From assembly GCA_021234155.1 (NCBI GenBank), contig JAJEKV010000020.1, forward strand, positions 3,828,563-3,892,562: DNA of 64,000 nucleotides. The letters are read 5' to 3'. Of the stretch, positions 59,781 to 64,000 are shown piece after piece; position 1 is the stretch's first letter; each line of letters starts with the position of its first letter. Below the pieces are notes generated by a model. It saw nothing but the letters and a program-made list of their open reading frames with translations. It had not been told where the DNA came from and searched no databases. Made by a program: the position numbers and the translations under genes. The DNA is from Isoetes taiwanensis. Its lineage: Eukaryota; Streptophyta; Lycopodiopsida; Isoetales; Isoetaceae.

Positions 59781-61432
59781 CACTTGGACTGTGTTATGCT
59801 TGAGGTACATGTTATGTATGGTTGTTTATTTTTTATTGAACGATAGATGTATATGTATGAACACTATTCTCATAGATGATATCCTGATCTTTGGTATCAA
59901 GATGTATTGAGAATCTTGGCTATGCTCACTGAAGAAGAACATTGACTTCATAGTTCCTTTGTACTCGTGTTCAAATTTAAGCATGGGCATTTAAAATCTA
60001 TGGTCTTTTCATATATAAGAAGTTGTAGAATGTAAATCAGGAAACTGAGGCAACAAGGAGAGATGCAGACTTAAGTTTAAGAGGCAACTTCTTGTTTCTC
60101 TCAAGTTGTAGCAGGCCAAATGGTAAGTTTCAGGTAGGTTAATTGATGACAACCTACCAAGGTTTGTATGCTTGATTAATCATGCTTATTTTCCAGGGTG
60201 GTGAGAAAGCGCAGTGAAATAGCATGCAAAAGCTGCTTGTGTATAATTTAGCTGCGTTTGTAAAGGTAATGAAACGTCAACCAAAAGCACAGAAATGGAT
60301 GTTTTGCTCTGACATGGAGATTGGAATCAGCCAATTGGCTGCTTGGCTTCCAGATGGCATGACTTGATCTGGTCGCCTTAACCTCATGATCACTGTAATT
60401 GTAAACATCAATATAATGCCTGAAGCGGCTTGTACCATTTCCTTGTCTAAGGTATTAGTTAAAGAGCTCCCTTTTGTTACTCTTGCTCTTGTTGCATAAC
60501 TTATATTTAAAACCACCAACAGAAGCATAGAAGATATACTTTGTGGACAAGTTAATTCTTTAGAACAGCAAGAGGAGACACCCTATGCTTGTTTCTTCGT
60601 TGCCCACCTTCAATAGTACCGACTGGAATAAAGCATTGTAAAACTTGCGTAAAACCATTCAAGAGTGGTATTGTGTCCAATCTGATGAATTAAGTGCTCT
60701 ACTATTGTTGCATAAAATGGGCGACGCCAAACCCCATTTTAGCATCCTACAATGACGTCTGTGCATTTTACGGCTGCACCTTGAATTCACGGCTGCATTT
60801 TGAGCTGTTCATATTATCGAGTTTCATAAAGAAAACTACTGTAGCTAACAAAATAATTCGGGCAGCCATGTATTTCGTCCCCAATGGCAATCTGTGTGTG
60901 CAAGCAAGAATGGTAAAAAATATATCCCATACAAAGTCTCCACAAAGGTAGTTTTTGGGAAACCCCTACGTTTATATTCAAAATTTTTGAAATGCCCCTA
61001 TTTTAAGGGTAATGTTGATGGAAATGATGGTAACTTTTTTTGTGATTCAACCAAAAAAAAGTGTGTCTTTGAGATATATTGTAAATAACGATAATATCTT
61101 CTTATTAAAGTTAAAATCATCTAAATTGGTGTCCGAAATTTTAAGTTGTCATCTTTTAAATTCGTGCAATTTTTTGTGTACAAAAAGTAACCTAATTTGT
61201 GATTTCGAAGTCTAATTCAGGTGATTTTAACTTTGATAGGAACATATTGTTCTTATCTACAATATCTCTTGAGAATATATTTTTTTCATTTGGATCATTA
61301 CAGAAAAGTTACGGTCATTTCTATTAAAGGTACCTATAAAACAAGGGCATTTTGCATAAATATAGGGGCATTATTATAAATTGCCCCTACTTTTCTGTGG
61401 TTTAATGGTATACTTGTATTAGGAAATCGATG
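59781..61432 (+). pseudogene. Collapsed tandem copy of the IDM1-like gene 3' half and flank
   Basis: Consecutive blocks match 42910-43163 (end of the PHD exon and its intron), 46795-47813 (last exons and 3' flank), 57618-57883 and 59666-59780, in that order, with high similarity. The missing parts are 43164-46794, the whole Helitron, and 57884-59665. Introns are kept, so this is DNA-level duplication. The right end repeats GTATTAGGAAATCGAT, which also stands at 59765-59780, just before the copy starts, marking a tandem junction. It cannot encode the protein. Confidence 0.85.
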
Positions 61433-61935
61433 CGCGGAAGATTTTTCTTCATGGACACTTCTCGATGGCACCTTCACGAGTTTTGGTTTTGTATGATCCA
61501 GTTTTTAGACTTGCTTTTATAAGTGTTGCTGATATGCCTAGATTGGCAAGAGTTGTTAGTAAGGCCAAGAAGTTTCTCTTTTAGCTTTTAGGACTAAATA
61601 TGACTCGCTGAGTGATTATGACTATGAAATTAATCATAGTAAACGTTGCCAGAAGAGATGATACTTTTATTTGTGTTCTAGATTTGCTATTAGAGGTACA
61701 CATGAGATTTATAATGTGATGGATGTTGATTTGACTGTTGAAATTGACAAATCGTTTAAGGGCATATACAAGGGGGTTTTTGCCAACCCCTTACACGCAA
61801 ATGGAATACCCTCTATACAATAGGTGCATCCCTCGGGATGCTGTTACAAATTCAAATAAGAATTATTAGTAGCGTATGAATCTGAAGGTCGAACTTTCTA
61901 ATGTTCGATTTCTTATTTTAAAGATTCTATAAAGT
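61433..61935. other. Sequence between tandem copy and CACTA end
   Basis: A short open stretch near 61440-61580 (KIFLHGHFSMAPSRVLVLYD, then PRLARVVSKAKKFLF) ends in TAG. It is not recognised. The rest is AT-rich without features, apart from a probable CACTA target base triplet just before 61936. Confidence 0.35.
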
Positions 61936-61965
61936 CACTACAAGAGAATGATGGTTAAACGTCAT

Positions 61966-62400
61966 AACATTAGTCAGAGAGCCTTTGTAAAACAGACAAT
62001 TGTCCAAACCTTATTCCTGACGAATGAAGTGACGGGTTTTATCTGACGAATATTAGTCAGAAGATTAGACAGAGTAAAAGTCATGTTCTTAGTTATATAT
62101 TTAGTCAGTCTCTTAGTCACCAGTTTAGTCAGATGACTAGTCAATGTAATAGATAGAATCTTATTTTGTTAGTCAGTTAGTCAGTTTATTAAATAGCTAA
62201 TTAGTCAGCTAATTAGGTACGTAACTAGTCAATGTATTACTTAGATATTTAGTGATATTAGTCAAATACTTAGTCAAAATGTTCGTCATAGTAATAGTTA
62301 GGATATGGGTCAATTATTAGTCAGACAGTTGGTCAGGCAATAGTCAGACAATTAGTCAGGTTATTTAGCCACGACATTAGTTATTAGTCAGAAGAACAGT
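61966..62400 (+). repeat. Subterminal TTAGTCAG motifs
   Basis: Ten exact TTAGTCAG octamers and further TAGTCA variants (TTAGTCAA, CTAGTCAA), mostly in one orientation, lie within about 435 bp of the CACTA end. Such arrays bind TNPA-like proteins in En/Spm. Confidence 0.85.
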
Positions 62401-62683
62401 CAAGATATAATTCTATTAACATTCATTACAATAGACATAATAGCAATTAACATTTGTTACAACAGATAAAATAGAATAAAAATGCGATTGCCATTTGTGA
62501 ACAACAGATACAATAGAATAAAAAGCAAAATGTAAAGATAAAGACTTGATTACAATCAGTAGTCATTACAAGTAGTCAAAACTTAAGACTTGATTACAAA
62601 TCAGTAGTCATTACAAGTAGTCATTACAGATTAAAGATAGTAAGAGCAAAGTGTACAAATTCAGAACCCAAATTTCTGCCAAT

Positions 62684-63430
62684 GCCTCAATTCTTGCTCT
62701 TCTTCCCTTTTTTTCTCGATGTGGATGCATTATCATTTCTCTTGCTGCCCTCCTCCACATCATTTCTCTTCTTCATAATCATCTCTTCCATACTCCTTGC
62801 ACTCTCCAATCCTGTCTCCATAACTCGTCGTAAAAAGCATCAATGTCAGCAGCATCTTCATGTGGCAAATCAGGGGCGTCTACACGACAATTTAACTCCA
62901 CTGCAATCCCCACATCATCTTCCACATCTTCCGCTCTAATCTCCTCTACTCCATCCACTTCTTGCTCACCTCCATCAACTACGTGGGTATTCTCGCCTTC
63001 CTCAACTCCATGGGCTGGCTCGCCTTCTAGATCCACATGAACTAGTGCTTCTTCTTCCCTTCGATCTTCGTGCGCCTTGGTGTTTGCTTCCTAAAACAGA
63101 AGTTGTTTAAGGTAAGAGAAGGATATATCAGAATGCTACAAAGTAGAAATTACCTTTAGTTGTTTTCCTCTTCGCTGCTTATTCTTCCTCTCGCCCTTCT
63201 TTCCTAAGAAATGCAACGCCTCAAACTACAAAAGAACAAAAAAATCAGAAATTTTGAGCTCTCACATTTGATCAGAAAGAACAAAAAAATCAGAAATCAG
63301 AACTAAACAAGCTTATATTTCCAGGAATTCTCCCTTCGGCAATTAGAGATTCTCGATATGCCCTGTATGATCTCTTCTTCTTTATCACTGCCATAGTTGT
63401 TGCAGAAGGGTAAGCACCCCAATCCCGGAA
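62684..63430 (-). pseudogene. CACTA internal gene, 3' exons
   Basis: Exon candidates on the minus strand: 63430 to about 63312 (FRDWGAYPSATTMAVIKKKR), 63227-63154 (FEALHFLGKKGERKNKQRRG) and from 63091 (EANTKAHEDRREEEALVHVD, then an acidic stretch to DADIDAF-like residues). A five-base T run near 62830 appears to have lost a base: the frame now stops at VWKR (62779), whereas the neighbouring frame continues METGLESARSMEEMIMKKRN to a Lys-rich end (KKGKKSKN, stop near 62684). The basic/acidic make-up and position next to the TTAGTCAG array suggest a TNPA-like regulator, by analogy only. Confidence 0.45.
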
Positions 63431-63595
63431 CTACATAAGATAAAAAAATAGAGTTAGTCAAGAAAAATCTTTGCTTGCTGATCCAAATCCAGACGATCAT
63501 TTCTCGATAAAAGGAACCGTCGAATCTAGCAACGTTTTCTCTGAGAAAGCACGCAGACGTTGCGTTGAGGCAAAAGGTTGCGTCTGCTTTATTAC

Positions 63596-63862
63596 CTGTT
63601 AAATTTTGGCTAAATATTTTGCGATTGACAAGGTACCTCATGAGACTGAAGAGGCAGGTCTTGTTGAGCGATTTGGTAGGAAGAGCCTGACAAGGTCCAA
63701 AATGAGGCCCAAGGGTCTGGACCGTGCAAGAATGTCTGGAATGTTAAAATCCATGGCTGCCTTCACTGCATAGGTTAGGCCATATGATAAGAAAGCATTC
63801 CATGCTTCTGATTCTGCTTCTAACAACTCCTCCTCTGGGCTGAACGCATTTGCATTTCTCAT
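63596..63862 (-). pseudogene. COMT-type O-methyltransferase first exon, frameshifted
   Basis: From the ATG at 63862: FSPEEELLEAESEAWNAFL, then TYAVKAAMDFNIPDILAR, matching the N-terminal dimerisation domain of caffeic acid/flavonoid O-methyltransferases. After frame changes near 63720-63690 it continues ALPTKSLNKTCLFSLMRYLV and NRKIFSQ, then a GTAATA donor at 63595. The catalytic SAM-binding part is absent from the window; in its place stand the CACTA exons. Upstream of the ATG the frame stays open to 63976, at the window edge. Confidence 0.7.
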
Positions 63863-64000
63863 TCTGATTTTGAGTATGTTCAGCCATTGCGTTGCACACA
63901 TTGGTGCACTATGTAAGTATGTATACTTATAAGCTTCTTGCTGGTTGATACCGGATCTGAAAAACCAGCCAGCCACAAAGTAAGCGGTCTTGTAAAATAC

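Larger units (their letters stand above)
61936..63595 (-). mobile_element. CACTA (En/Spm-type) element, one end
   Basis: CACTACAAGAGAA at 61936 matches the plant CACTA terminal consensus (CACTACAAGAAA). It is followed by an array of TTAGTCAG subterminal motifs and a spliced gene on the minus strand. The opposite terminus (a TAGTG end) is not seen before 64000, so the element runs out of the window or is truncated. Confidence 0.7.

Noticed and set aside
62651-63040. Plus-strand Ser/Thr/Pro-rich ORFs
   Set aside because: Antisense shadows of the acidic CACTA exon.
47814-64000. CRISPR arrays, operons or bacterial promoters
   Set aside because: No regularly spaced repeats with unique spacers; spliced plant-type genes throughout.

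Overview
The window reads as nuclear DNA of a land plant. It has GT-AG spliced genes, plant-specific families (an IDM1-like PHD/acetyltransferase, an APD-like RING protein, a COMT-type O-methyltransferase, a kinase joined to an AIR9-type repeat), plant-type Ty3/gypsy, L1 and CACTA elements, and Helitrons with CTAG ends. An exon pair at 4.1 and 16.7 kb resembles an axonemal dynein heavy chain. If that is right, the plant makes flagellated sperm (fern, lycophyte, bryophyte, cycad or Ginkgo); this is inference, and I do not name a species.

Layout. 1-0.87 kb: 3' remnant of a LINE. 0.87-4.1 kb: non-coding repeats, including an AAGCCTTGA minisatellite. 4.12-16.95 kb: a dynein-like exon split by a 12.3-kb Ty3/gypsy composite on the minus strand, with 5-bp target duplication GTCAG. 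The composite has decayed gag-pol, oddly arranged terminal repeats and an extra 3' ORF with its own TATA box. 17.6-20.7 kb: an APD-like RING gene, apparently frameshifted in the RING. 22.6-30.35 kb: LINE remnants, including a 6.5-kb LINE with a microsatellite tail that itself carries a 1.58-kb solo LTR. 31.15 kb: a Helitron 3' end. 32.3-37.8 kb: a plant L1 LINE on the minus strand. 39.8-47.0 kb: the one convincing intact host gene, a 14-exon IDM1-like chromatin protein of about 1,509 residues.

47.8-57.6 kb: a 9.8-kb Helitron on the minus strand. It holds a second copy of the L1 LINE with its own target duplication, plus exon-like fragments. 58.5-59.4 kb: a truncated kinase fragment. 59.78-61.43 kb: a collapsed tandem copy of the segment running from the IDM1-like PHD exon to 59.78 kb. 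It lacks the Helitron and so shows a near-empty site. 61.9-64 kb: one end of a CACTA element with TTAGTCAG subterminal repeats and a spliced minus-strand gene, next to a frameshifted O-methyltransferase exon on the same strand, possibly a captured fragment.

How it works together: one conserved chromatin gene sits in a region built by nested transposition. The nesting order can be read from target duplications: gypsy in exon; solo LTR in LINE in tandem repeat; LINE in Helitron in duplicated gene flank. Most other coding sequence is transposon-derived or broken. The strongest candidates for something undescribed are the Helitron with its paralogous near-empty site, the gypsy extra ORF with its own putative promoter, and the CACTA/O-methyltransferase association.
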